This document shows, one piece after another, positions 17,180 through 24,670 of a DNA stretch of 64,000 bases. The notes under the pieces were generated by a model, which saw nothing but the letters and a program-made list of their open reading frames with translations, was not told the origin of the DNA and ran no database searches. The stretch comes from JAIXWP01 sp964428835. Its GTDB lineage: Bacteria; Bacteroidota; Bacteroidia; Flavobacteriales_D; Sanyastnellaceae. The position numbers were made by a program, and so were the translations under genes. Position 1 is the stretch's first letter. Every line of letters begins with the position of its first letter. The stretch covers positions 1-64,000 of the forward strand of contig CAYRZQ010000004.1 in NCBI GenBank assembly GCA_964428835.1. Direction: 5' to 3'.

Positions 17180-18146
17180 CGAACGATGAAATATGCGTCG
17201 AATCTAATTCAAAAAATATCACTTCTTCAAAAGGTTGATGAATTCTTTTTTTAAATGTTTTTGCTGCTCGATTAAGTTCTTCTTCTTCTGACATTTCGAG
17301 CTTTAAAATATCACCTTCTTTTAAATAACAGCCTGCATAAAATCCACCTTTCTTGACTTTATAAAAATTCTCATTAACTGACTCAAACAATTCTGTGTTT
17401 TCCGAAGGTTCTACCTTCCATTTTGTTATCAACTCAATAGGAACACCATCTCTCAGTTGAATCCACCAATGATAACATGGCAATGCCAGATCAAGTGGTA
17501 AGGGATATTTATCAAATTCGTCTAAATATTGCTCGCCAATTTGATTGTCGAGTATGCTATTTCGATTGTCCCCGGTAATTTTTCCCATATTGTAATACAT
17601 CAACACTCCTCTATCCACAGGTGGAATCCCCGTTCTATCCGGAAACTTCACTTGATGAAGTCTTATTGTTGCTGTGATTTTCCATCCTGTTATTTCTTTT
17701 AATTTTTTCAAAAAAAGAAAATAAGCATCTTTCGTTTTTTCGCTCCAATCGCAATCAATTTGAAGTTCGTCAACGCAGAAATTCTGTTGCTTCATCATCC
17801 TCGAAATGACTTCATAGACCTTAATTGATAGACTATCATCAGGAGTTTCAAAAACTTTATTTTCAATATACACAACTGGCACAGCGCAATAACCTTCTGG
17901 AAAGGGTTTTTGCATTTCTACTGTCGAAACTTTTTGAACCTTTCCATCGATGATTTTCAAATCAAACAGGTGAAGGTAGATTCTTCCAGAAGAGAAATTA
18001 GAGGTTTGTTGGAGAAGCTCTAACTCCGTTGGGTTTGGATTCCATTCAGAGCCCCAGTGATAAAAGGAGATTTTGCTTGCAATACCATGATCGTTCTGGC
18101 AAGCCGAAAACAAAAGTGCTATTAGAAGTATTCTGTGGTATTTCAT
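17130..18146 (-). CDS. predicted lipoprotein with TIM-barrel-like domain (DUF3142-like), function unknown
   Basis: 338 residues. The signal peptide is MKYHRILLIALLFSAC with a lipobox FSAC (Cys16). The body resembles glycosidase-type barrels: a strand with acidic residues (DELQIDCDW), a helix (AYFLFLKKLKEI), then WKITATIRLHQV, GVLMYYNMGKI and LDLALPCYHWW, each ending a putative strand. The DELQIDCDWSEKT pattern recalls the IDYDA motif of DUF3142 proteins, which are predicted but not characterised hydrolase-like barrels; this is a resemblance, not a firm family call. It overlaps the downstream TPR-like lipoprotein gene by 50 bp, suggesting the two products act together. Confidence 0.7.
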   Translation of the reverse strand: MKYHRILLIALLFSACQNDHGIASKISFYHWGSEWNPNPTELELLQQTSNFSSGRIYLHLFDLKIIDGKVQKVSTVEMQKPFPEGYCAVPVVYIENKVFETPDDSLSIKVYEVISRMMKQQNFCVDELQIDCDWSEKTKDAYFLFLKKLKEITGWKITATIRLHQVKFPDRTGIPPVDRGVLMYYNMGKITGDNRNSILDNQIGEQYLDEFDKYPLPLDLALPCYHWWIQLRDGVPIELITKWKVEPSENTELFESVNENFYKVKKGGFYAGCYLKEGDILKLEMSEEEELNRAAKTFKKRIHQPFEEVIFFELDSTHISSFDASLFSSFVLHGSTSH

Positions 18147-18151
18147 GGAAT

Positions 18152-18192
18152 AAAAAAAGCCGCGTTTGATATCAAAAATCTAACGCGGCTTT
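18152..18192 (-). terminator. terminator downstream of tRNA-Met
   Basis: Long stem AAAGCCGCGTT (18156-18166) / AACGCGGCTTT (18182-18192). On the minus strand the hairpin is followed by a run of T. It starts immediately after the tRNA and ends 5 nt before the ATG of the next gene (18146). Confidence 0.8.
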
Positions 18193-18194
18193 CG

Positions 18195-18268
18195 TAGCGG
18201 GGGGGGGGCACGATCCCCCGACCTCATGATTATGAATCATGCGCTCTAACCAGCTGAGCTACCCCGCC
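18195..18268 (-). tRNA. tRNA-Met (anticodon CAT)
   Basis: A 74-nt cloverleaf on the minus strand. Acceptor stem GGCGGGG / CCCCGCT (with a G1-T72 wobble), D arm GCTC-AGCTGGTTA-GAGC, anticodon stem CATGA / TCATG around loop TTCATAA (anticodon CAT), variable loop AGGTC, T stem GGGGG / CCCCC. The lack of the initiator-type GGG/CCC anticodon stem points to an elongator Met tRNA. The T loop reads ATCGTGC instead of the expected TTCRAnY, and the 3' half contains ten consecutive C. CCA is not encoded. tRNA-Ile2 with a modified CAT anticodon is a less likely alternative. Confidence 0.9.
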
Positions 18269-18375
18269 ATTTGTAAAGCGGGCGCAAATATAATCCTTTT
18301 TCTTATTTTAATATGAATAATGAAAAAAAAAGGGTATACTTGCAAAACTAACCTAACCACCAACCGATTATGCTT

Positions 18376-18756
18376 ATGGAAAAGAACCGATTGGACCTCG
18401 AATATATCATTCGTACTTCCGACCACATTCTATACAATTGCATCTCTTCTCCCAGTGGACTCGAAGATTGGTTTGCCGACGAAGTAAATATTCGTGGCGA
18501 TATTTTTACTTTCTTTTGGGAAGGCGAAGAACGCAAGGCTGAGCTTGTTTCATCAAAAAAGAACCAATTCGTTAAGTTTCATTGGCTTGAAGATGGGAAA
18601 GAAAAAACCTATTTCGAAATGCGCATCAAAATTGACGAAATGACTGGTGAAGTGGCATTACTCGTTACTGACTTTTTTGAGGATGGCGACGAAGAAGAGA
18701 CCAAGATGTTGTGGGATAGCGCTGTAGACAATCTCCGTCGCGTGATTGGTGGTTGA
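18376..18756 (+). CDS. START-like / SRPBCC domain protein
   Basis: 126 residues from the ATG at 18376 (MEKNRLDLEYIIRTS); an in-frame ATG two codons earlier (18370) is possible. The DHILYNCISSPSGLEDWFADEVNI segment and the later alternating strands are typical of a small START-like (AHSA1/SRPBCC) family common in Bacteroidetes, a helix-grip fold that usually encloses a hydrophobic ligand. The C-terminus is acidic (FFEDGDEEETKM). No ligand or pathway is indicated. The stop abuts the stop of the convergent trmN6 gene with no gap, and its terminator hairpin lies inside trmN6. Confidence 0.82.
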   Translation: MEKNRLDLEYIIRTSDHILYNCISSPSGLEDWFADEVNIRGDIFTFFWEGEERKAELVSSKKNQFVKFHWLEDGKEKTYFEMRIKIDEMTGEVALLVTDFFEDGDEEETKMLWDSAVDNLRRVIGG

Positions 18757-19479
18757 TTACCACTTAGTATAAAGAGAACGTGTTATTTCCTTATAGGCCT
18801 CGGAGAATTCTCCGGGGCTTTTTTCTATAAGAATACTCTCCATACGTGGCTCGAATGGCTCGCCTTTTCTAAATTCCACCATAACTCTCGATGCATCTTT
18901 ATGAGCCAGCGTAAACACGTGACAAATACGCGAGGGAAACATACCTGCCTCTTGCGCTGCAAAGGTCCAGCGCTCGAGTTGATTTTTTGGGAAAATCAAA
19001 GCCAAATGTCCATCTGGATTCAAAAGCTTTTTGGACTTTTCCATGAATGCCTCTGCTGGGAGCGAGTCATCATGACGGGCTGCATTTCGGCTTGGGTTGG
19101 AAGCTCTGAGTGATTGGGAAAAATAAGGTGGATTAGAAATAATCAAATCAAATTTATCCTTCGAACCAATTTTTAAAAAATCTCCTGTATGCGCCTTGAG
19201 GCGGTCTTTCCAAGCACTAATTTGAAAATTATAACGAGCATCTTCCGCAGATCCTTCATCGAGTTCGATGGCATCGATTAACGCTTTTTGGTTGCGCTGA
19301 GCGCAAATAAGCGCTATCACTCCGGTGCCAGTGCCCACGTCAAGTATATGATTCGCATCTTCTACCTGTGCCCATGCTCCCAGCAAAACACCATCTGTAC
19401 CCACACGCATAGCGCTTCGGGATTGATAAACTTCAAATTGCTTGAAGCGGAATGGTTTATCGTGCATTGCTGGATACAT
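18757..19479 (-). CDS. tRNA1(Val) (adenine(37)-N6)-methyltransferase (TrmN6/YfiC family)
   Basis: 240 residues. Class I SAM-methyltransferase motif I is LDVGTGTGVIAL (about residues 43-54), and the N6-adenine catalytic motif is NPPYF in DLIISNPPYFSQSL (about 114-119). The opening FRFKQFEVYQSRSAMRVGTDGVLLGAW is characteristic of the YfiC family, which methylates A37 of tRNA1-Val in E. coli. The hexapeptide-repeat gene ends 3 nt upstream, so the two are probably co-transcribed with the thiolase gene. An internal Met (MHDKPF) could be the start, four codons in. Confidence 0.88.
   Translation of the reverse strand: MYPAMHDKPFRFKQFEVYQSRSAMRVGTDGVLLGAWAQVEDANHILDVGTGTGVIALICAQRNQKALIDAIELDEGSAEDARYNFQISAWKDRLKAHTGDFLKIGSKDKFDLIISNPPYFSQSLRASNPSRNAARHDDSLPAEAFMEKSKKLLNPDGHLALIFPKNQLERWTFAAQEAGMFPSRICHVFTLAHKDASRVMVEFRKGEPFEPRMESILIEKSPGEFSEAYKEITRSLYTKW
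18797..18824 (+). terminator. plus-strand terminator embedded in the 3' end of trmN6
   Basis: Nine-pair stem GCCTCGGAG / CTCCGGGGC (one T-G wobble) with loop AATT, followed by six T. It is oriented to terminate the START-like gene and lies wholly within the last codons of the convergent trmN6 gene. Confidence 0.75.
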
Positions 19480-19482
19480 AGC

Positions 19483-20082
19483 CTAATCCTTAGATTCCTT
19501 CCATGTTTTGTAATGTGACGTTTGCCTTACTCTATCAACAGGTACCTCTCTCAGTGGTTCACATGGCCTTAAAGATAAGTAAAGTTCTGACGGGAGTTGC
19601 TGATAAAGCTTGGTTCCTTCCTTTTTCCAATTCATCATTTCATCAGAAACCTCTTTGATAATTTTTGCCGGACTTCCTACCAAAAGACTTCGTCTGGGGA
19701 TTATCATATCCGCTGGTACGAAACATAAAGAACCAATGATGCACTCATCCCCCATCTCTACCCTATCCATCACCACTGCATTCATGCCAACGAGACAATC
19801 CTTGCCAATAGTGGCACCATGGATTACTGCTCCGTGTCCAATATGTGCACCTTCCTTCAAATAAACGGTAACGCCTGGGAACATGTGAACGGTGCAATTT
19901 TCCTGAACATTGCATCCATCTTCGATAATGATTTCCCCCCAATCGCCGCGAATCGCCGCACCAGGACCGATATACACATTCTTTCCAATAATGACATTGC
20001 CCGTGACGGTGGCATTCGGATGCACAAATGAAGATTCATGCACTACAGGTCTATATCCATTAAACTCAAAGATATTGGCCAT
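19483..20082 (-). CDS. paaY: hexapeptide-repeat protein of the gamma-carbonic anhydrase / PaaY family
   Basis: 199 residues. A left-handed beta-helix is visible as isoleucine-patch hexapeptide repeats (VHPNATVTGNVIIGKNVYIGPG, GAHIGHGAVIHGATIG, CLVGMNAVVMD, CIIGSLCFV). The His residues in TVHMF and HIGHGAVIHG match the zinc ligands of gamma-carbonic anhydrases, and the extended C-terminal helix with SLRPCEPLREV is typical of PaaY. PaaY is a thioesterase thought to relieve CoA trapping in phenylacetate degradation. It starts 1 nt after the stop of the upstream paaJ-type thiolase, which supports the PaaY call over a generic gamma-CA. Confidence 0.85.
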   Translation of the reverse strand: MANIFEFNGYRPVVHESSFVHPNATVTGNVIIGKNVYIGPGAAIRGDWGEIIIEDGCNVQENCTVHMFPGVTVYLKEGAHIGHGAVIHGATIGKDCLVGMNAVVMDRVEMGDECIIGSLCFVPADMIIPRRSLLVGSPAKIIKEVSDEMMNWKKEGTKLYQQLPSELYLSLRPCEPLREVPVDRVRQTSHYKTWKESKD

Positions 20083-20083
20083 A

Positions 20084-21286
20084 TCAAGCTTTTTCTAATA
20101 CCATAGCAAACCCTTGTCCTACACCAATACACATGGTGCAAAGAGCATAGCGCTTTCCTGATTTATTTAACTCTATGGCTGCTGATAAAGCGATACGTGC
20201 GCCACTCATTCCCAGCGGATGACCTAACGCTATTGCACCGCCATTTATATTCAAGCGGGGGTCGTTGTCTGCTAGCCCGAGGCTTCTTGTGCAAGCAAGA
20301 ACTTGCGCTGCAAAAGCTTCATTTATCTCAATGACATCCATTTGATCCAGCGAAAGACCTGCACGCTTCAATGCGAGTTTTGAAGCTTCTACGGGGCCAA
20401 TTCCCATAATTCGAGGTTCGGTGCCAGATGCCGCGGAACTCAATATTTTCGCCAACGGTTTTAAATTGTATTTTGCAATGGCTTCATCGCTCGCCACGAG
20501 TACTGCCGCTGCACCATCATTCAATCCACTTGCATTTCCAGCGGTTACACTCCCTCCATTTCTGAATGCGGGCTTCAACTTTGCTAGAGTCTCAATACTG
20601 GATTGCGGTTTTATAAACTCATCTTTATCAAAAACGATTGGATCTCCTTTCTTTTGTGGAATCGACACCGGAATGATTTCCTCCGCAAAGCGGCCTGCTG
20701 ACTGGGCTTTGCTAGCCTTTAACTGTGAGGCTAGGGCAAAAGCATCCTGGTCCTCTCTGCTAATAGTAAATTTCTCAGCCAAATTCTCCGCTGTTTCTCC
20801 CATAGCTTCTACTCCATACATTTCTTTCATTTTAGGATGAATGAAGCGCCAGCCAAAACTGGAATCGAACATCTGGGCATCTCTTCCAAAGGCCGACGAT
20901 GTTTTGCTGATGACCCACGGGCCGCGTGTCATGTGCTCTACACCACCAGCTATCACGATATCTCCCTCTCCTACTTTTATCATTCGTGCTGCCTGAGCCA
21001 CTGCACTTAATCCAGAGGCGCAAAGACGATTGGTGGTTTCTCCTGGAACCTCCACCGGATAGCCCGCTAAAAGCAAAGCCATGCGCGCCACATTTCGATT
21101 ATCCTCACCAGCTTGATTTGCGCAACCCATGATGACATCTGAAATCGACTTAGGATCTAAGTCTGGAAATTTTTCCAAAATACCTTTCAACACCAAGGCG
21201 GCCAAATCATCAGCCCTTACGCTTGAAAGACTCCCACCAAAATTTCCAATCGGCGTCCTTACTCCTCCTACGATAAATGCATTCAT
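20084..21286 (-). CDS. paaJ: 3-oxoadipyl-CoA thiolase-type acetyl-CoA acyltransferase (PaaJ/PcaF)
   Basis: 400 residues. Thiolase active-site residues are visible: nucleophilic Cys in NRLCASGLSA (about 89), His in GGAIALGHPLGMSGARI (about 349) and the second Cys in CTMCIGVGQG (about 382-385). GCANQAGEDNRNVARMALLLAG and RGPWVISKTSSAFGRDAQMFD with GWRF match the PaaJ/PcaF subgroup, which cleaves 3-oxoadipyl-CoA (or its dehydro form) to succinyl-CoA and acetyl-CoA. It sits directly upstream of paaY and trmN6. No other paa or pca gene is in the window. It differs clearly from the second thiolase at 31704. Confidence 0.9.
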   Translation of the reverse strand: MNAFIVGGVRTPIGNFGGSLSSVRADDLAALVLKGILEKFPDLDPKSISDVIMGCANQAGEDNRNVARMALLLAGYPVEVPGETTNRLCASGLSAVAQAARMIKVGEGDIVIAGGVEHMTRGPWVISKTSSAFGRDAQMFDSSFGWRFIHPKMKEMYGVEAMGETAENLAEKFTISREDQDAFALASQLKASKAQSAGRFAEEIIPVSIPQKKGDPIVFDKDEFIKPQSSIETLAKLKPAFRNGGSVTAGNASGLNDGAAAVLVASDEAIAKYNLKPLAKILSSAASGTEPRIMGIGPVEASKLALKRAGLSLDQMDVIEINEAFAAQVLACTRSLGLADNDPRLNINGGAIALGHPLGMSGARIALSAAIELNKSGKRYALCTMCIGVGQGFAMVLEKA

Positions 21287-21354
21287 AAAAATTATTTTGA
21301 CAAATATGTAAAAACCTTCCTAATAAAAGCCATTAATAAAGCATAACTTTACCA

Positions 21355-21362
21355 TACTTTCG
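21355..21362 (+). promoter_or_regulatory. possible -7 element (TACTTTCG) before a small membrane ORF
   Basis: TACTTTCG differs from TAnnTTTG at one position and ends 4 nt before the ATG at 21367, the same arrangement as at surE and ribBA. Confidence 0.3.
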
Positions 21363-21366
21363 ACGA

Positions 21367-21558
21367 ATGCTAATGTTTCTTGCGACTCTTCTCACTATTG
21401 GTCATGGGCAAAGCGATGATCGTGTATTTCTTTTCATCTTTTTATGGCTTTTCACCATACCCATAACTTTAGTTCTAGGCATTATACTTCAATACAAAAA
21501 TGAGTTTTGGCTTCGACTGCTAACACTCACTTTTTTACTCATTTCTGGCCCAATTTAG
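21367..21558 (+). CDS. small hydrophobic protein, hypothetical
   Basis: 63 residues with two membrane segments (about 18-40 and 48-62), joined by a short polar loop QYKNEFW. No family recognised. Support comes from its position in an otherwise empty 350-bp gap, a -7-like element directly upstream and clean hydrophobic segmentation; codon evidence is too short to judge. It may be transcribed together with the following lipoprotein gene. Confidence 0.45.
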   Translation: MLMFLATLLTIGHGQSDDRVFLFIFLWLFTIPITLVLGIILQYKNEFWLRLLTLTFLLISGPI

Positions 21559-21567
21559 ATTATTGCG

Positions 21568-21666
21568 ATGGCCATCAATGTGATTGGAGGAATCATTATT
21601 TTATCATTTACAGCAATATCTGTTTTTCTATTAATCAGAGCTCATGGTAAAAGGATTCGGACTTAG
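21568..21666 (+). CDS. very small single-pass membrane peptide, hypothetical
   Basis: 32 codons from ATG at 21568: MAINVIGGIIILSFTAISV, then FLLIRAHGKRIRT and a stop. One transmembrane helix with a basic C-terminal tail, the topology of many bacterial small membrane proteins. It overlaps the first 23 nt of the following lipoprotein gene in another frame, so it could serve translational coupling. It could equally be chance. Confidence 0.3.
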   Translation: MAINVIGGIIILSFTAISVFLLIRAHGKRIRT

Positions 21667-23581
21667 TTTTCTCCTGATTTTCATATTACTTATGCTCTCC
21701 AATTGCGAGCAGAAGTCAGGATCTATTGTAGAAATTATCGGAAAGAATGATTCAATAAAGAAAGAGTTCAATTTCGAAATTGCCAATCAACAAATGTTTG
21801 ATAGCCTTTCGAGCGCACCACTAACTGAGAAGTTTTCACAAGTAAAAAGTATGAAGGTAATCTGGGCGCTTGACGATGATAGTATTCTATTCATCAATAG
21901 CAAAGCCCATCGTTTACATTTCGATTTTGTAAAAAAGTACATCAACGAAAACGAAAATTTGACTGTTTTCAACTCAATTAACTACCATACAAACTTTGCT
22001 CAAAAGTATTGCCTTGGAATTCTCAACTACTACGCGGATGGGGATATTTACACCATTGAAATGACCGCAAGCAGCAAATATGATGTTGAACAGATTGAGG
22101 ATTTTTACGACCGAATAAAAAGCAAAGTGTACTTTGGTGAAAAACTTAAAATTCTCATTAGTACCGACTATTTATTTCAAGTAGCAGATGATTTTTCGAT
22201 TCCTAAAATGGAGTTGAATGAAATTTTATCAAATAAAAATTACCAATCAATTTTCGAAGGCAAGGAATTGGGGTATTTGAGAATTTACGACCCCGAAAAA
22301 ACAGTGGATTATAGCAAAGACATCATTATTGTCAAAGGCACGCCATTGTTTATTCCTGAATGTAAAGGCGTGATCACCACTGATTTTCAAACACCGCTTT
22401 CACACATTCAAGTCCTTGCGCATTCAAGAAAGATTCCTTGCTGTGTTATTAGAAATATCTTTTCAAATAATGAAGTCATCAATTTGGTAGGCCGACCTGT
22501 CTCGCTCGAAGTATCATCAAGTGAATGGCAGATAAAACCAACTGAAGCATTGATTGAAACTAGGTCAAAGGGAAAACTCAGAGAATTGAGTTTTGACATT
22601 CGATATTCAAACATCGTTGATTTAAGCATTCTTGATAATTCAAAAACAGAGAGAATTGGCAGTAAAGCTGCCAACTTAGCAACCCTGTTGCGAGTGCAGC
22701 GTGATTTGGGTTATGAATATTTTAAGGTTCCCGAGTATTGCTTTGGAATTCCATTTTACTATTTCGAAAATCACATCAAAAAGTCGAAAGTAGCTGATGA
22801 ATTAAACGCCGCATTAAAAGCACATACAGAAGGAGATTTGGATAAAGTAAGAAAGCATCTTTCCAAAGTTCGAGATAGAATAGAGTCCACCCCTGTAGAC
22901 GATTCTTTGATATCGGCGATGGAAAAATTGTTGGAAAAATCTTCTTTTGAATCCTATCGGTTTAGAAGTAGTTCAAATGCAGAAGATTTAAAAGGATTTA
23001 GTGGTGCGGGTCTTTATGAAAGTGCCACCTACAAGAAAAAGCATCCCATCAAGCGAATGGACATTGCTATTTTGAAAGTCTGGTCATCATTATATGGTGA
23101 AAAGGCCTTTTTGGAACGTCGCATTCACAACATGAATGAATCGTCAGTAAAAATGGGCATTTTAGTTCATCGCTCTTTTCCTTCAGAAGTGTCAAATGGT
23201 GTTGCCATTACTTCTAATTTATTGCGTCCCGATTTTACTGGAATGACTGTGAATCTTCAAAAGGGAGAATCAAGTGTAGTGGAGCCCGACCAAGGCGTGC
23301 AAGCAGAACAGGTGATACTGCTCGACGCAGGCAGAGTGGTAGGCGGAGGACTAAATCTAGCATGTGATTATGTAGCAATGAGTTCACTGGCAGATAATAA
23401 ACCTGTGCTTTCCAAAGAGGAATATTTGAGTTTGTATGTGGCTTTAGATCAGCTGAAAAGACGGCTCATTGAGCTCAATTTTGGAAATGATCGCAGCTCA
23501 TTCGACCGCTATGCCGTGGATGTCGAGTTCAAGTTTTTAGAAGATGGTAGTTTATATTTTAAACAAATAAGACCCTACTAG
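21644..23581 (+). CDS. lipoprotein with phosphohistidine swivel domain and C-terminal PPDK-type ATP-grasp domain (glucan-water-dikinase-like order)
   Basis: 645 residues. The N-terminal hydrophobic segment ends in LSNC (Cys21), a plausible Bacteroidetes lipobox, predicting export and lipid anchoring. Residues 22-230 form an unrecognised alpha/beta region. Around 230-295 is a PEP-utiliser swivel-type domain with GVITTDF, then TPLSHIQVLAHSRKIP, in which His254 aligns with the phospho-accepting His. Residues about 325-645 resemble the nucleotide-binding PPDK_N domain: RIGSKAANLATLL, YRFRSSSNAEDLKGFSGAGLYES (about 440-462), GILVHRSFP, and a closing VEFKF...IRPY. The order His domain then ATP-grasp is that of alpha-glucan, water dikinases, not PEP synthase, and no PEP-binding barrel is present. 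Catalysis outside the cytoplasm would be surprising because ATP is scarce there. The domain calls are good; the substrate is unknown. Confidence 0.8.
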   Translation: MVKGFGLSFLLIFILLMLSNCEQKSGSIVEIIGKNDSIKKEFNFEIANQQMFDSLSSAPLTEKFSQVKSMKVIWALDDDSILFINSKAHRLHFDFVKKYINENENLTVFNSINYHTNFAQKYCLGILNYYADGDIYTIEMTASSKYDVEQIEDFYDRIKSKVYFGEKLKILISTDYLFQVADDFSIPKMELNEILSNKNYQSIFEGKELGYLRIYDPEKTVDYSKDIIIVKGTPLFIPECKGVITTDFQTPLSHIQVLAHSRKIPCCVIRNIFSNNEVINLVGRPVSLEVSSSEWQIKPTEALIETRSKGKLRELSFDIRYSNIVDLSILDNSKTERIGSKAANLATLLRVQRDLGYEYFKVPEYCFGIPFYYFENHIKKSKVADELNAALKAHTEGDLDKVRKHLSKVRDRIESTPVDDSLISAMEKLLEKSSFESYRFRSSSNAEDLKGFSGAGLYESATYKKKHPIKRMDIAILKVWSSLYGEKAFLERRIHNMNESSVKMGILVHRSFPSEVSNGVAITSNLLRPDFTGMTVNLQKGESSVVEPDQGVQAEQVILLDAGRVVGGGLNLACDYVAMSSLADNKPVLSKEEYLSLYVALDQLKRRLIELNFGNDRSSFDRYAVDVEFKFLEDGSLYFKQIRPY

Positions 23582-23587
23582 CGTCGC

Positions 23588-23595
23588 TATATTTG
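23588..23595 (+). promoter_or_regulatory. -7 promoter element (TATATTTG) of surE
   Basis: TATATTTG is an exact TAnnTTTG match in the 18-nt gap before surE, ending 4 nt before its ATG at 23600. No clear -33 TTG at the usual spacing. Confidence 0.45.
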
Positions 23596-23599
23596 TCCT

Positions 23600-24373
23600 A
23601 TGAAAGCAGAACGACCGCTCATCATGGTTACCAATGATGATAGCATTTATTCTAAAGGAATAAAAAGCCTCATAGAAGCCGTGGCTCCATTAGGCGATGT
23701 GATTGTAGTTGCTCCTGATAGCCCTCAGAGTGGAATGGGTCACGCAGTCACCATACATGGTATTTTGAGAATTAATGAGGAGAAAATTTTTCCTGGAATA
23801 GAAGCTTATACCACCAGCGGTACACCTGTTGATTGTGTGAAATTGGCCATCGCAAAAGTACTTCCACGAAAACCAGATTTATTGGTCAGTGGAATCAATC
23901 ATGGCAGCAATTCTTCCATCAACGTTATTTATTCTGGCACTATGTCGGCCGCTGTTGAAGGCGCTGTTGAGGGCATACCCTCTGTTGGCTTTTCATTATT
24001 AGACCACGATCATGACGCGGACTTTCGCGCGTCACAAAACGTCGTAAAAATTATTTGCGAAAATATTCTTCGCGAAAAAGGGCTACCAGAAGGTATCTGT
24101 CTGAACGTAAATATTCCAAAAGGAAGTCCTGAGGAAATCAAAGGAATTAAGATTTGTAGACAGGCCAAAGCTTATTGGGAAGATAACTTCGATGCTCGCA
24201 AAGACCCTTTTGGTAAGCCTTACTACTGGATGCTTGGAGAATTTAAAAACTTCGACAAAGGTGAAGACACGGATGAGTTTGCTCTGCGTCACAATTTTGT
24301 TTCAGTTGTTCCCGTTCAATACGACCTCACCGCTTATCACGCAATTTCACACTTACAACAATGGAACTTCTAA
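23600..24373 (+). CDS. surE: 5'/3'-nucleotidase SurE
   Basis: 257 residues. The metal-binding signature TNDDS (about 11-15), the conserved APDSPQSGMGHAVT loop, SGTPVDCVKLA and the VSGINHGSNSSINVIYSGTMSAAVEGA stretch are all diagnostic of SurE. The enzyme dephosphorylates nucleoside 5'- and 3'-monophosphates in the cytoplasm with divalent metal. The last 13 nt overlap the start of the next gene, suggesting an operon surE - membrane protein - lpxB. Confidence 0.96.
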   Translation: MKAERPLIMVTNDDSIYSKGIKSLIEAVAPLGDVIVVAPDSPQSGMGHAVTIHGILRINEEKIFPGIEAYTTSGTPVDCVKLAIAKVLPRKPDLLVSGINHGSNSSINVIYSGTMSAAVEGAVEGIPSVGFSLLDHDHDADFRASQNVVKIICENILREKGLPEGICLNVNIPKGSPEEIKGIKICRQAKAYWEDNFDARKDPFGKPYYWMLGEFKNFDKGEDTDEFALRHNFVSVVPVQYDLTAYHAISHLQQWNF

Positions 24374-24669
24374 GCAAGTACAAACTCGATAAATTCTGGA
24401 TCGGAATTATCGTAGGCATCGTTGGTGCCATCGTAGGATTTTTAATCTTTGGATTTTTCTGGGCAATGGCCAACAAGGTCTCTTTTTCATATTTTTATAA
24501 TGACGTTTTTTTAGGAACGCGATTTTTTACTGATAAAATTGTGACAGTAAGTATTCTTTTAGACGTGCTGCTATTCTTCATATTTATGAGGCTCAACTGG
24601 CTCAACATGTGCAAGGGAATTTTGGCTGTCGTTATTTCAGCTGTTCCTGTAGCCATTTACTTCTATTGA
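24361..24669 (+). CDS. small integral membrane protein, hypothetical
   Basis: 102 residues with three to four hydrophobic segments (about 14-36, 60-75, 84-101). No recognised family. The start overlaps the surE 3' end by 13 bp and the stop is 1 nt before lpxB, so it is tightly packed in the surE-lpxB operon. Position between these genes hints at an envelope role, but nothing in the sequence shows one. Confidence 0.65.
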   Translation: MELLSKYKLDKFWIGIIVGIVGAIVGFLIFGFFWAMANKVSFSYFYNDVFLGTRFFTDKIVTVSILLDVLLFFIFMRLNWLNMCKGILAVVISAVPVAIYFY

Positions 24670-24670
24670 T

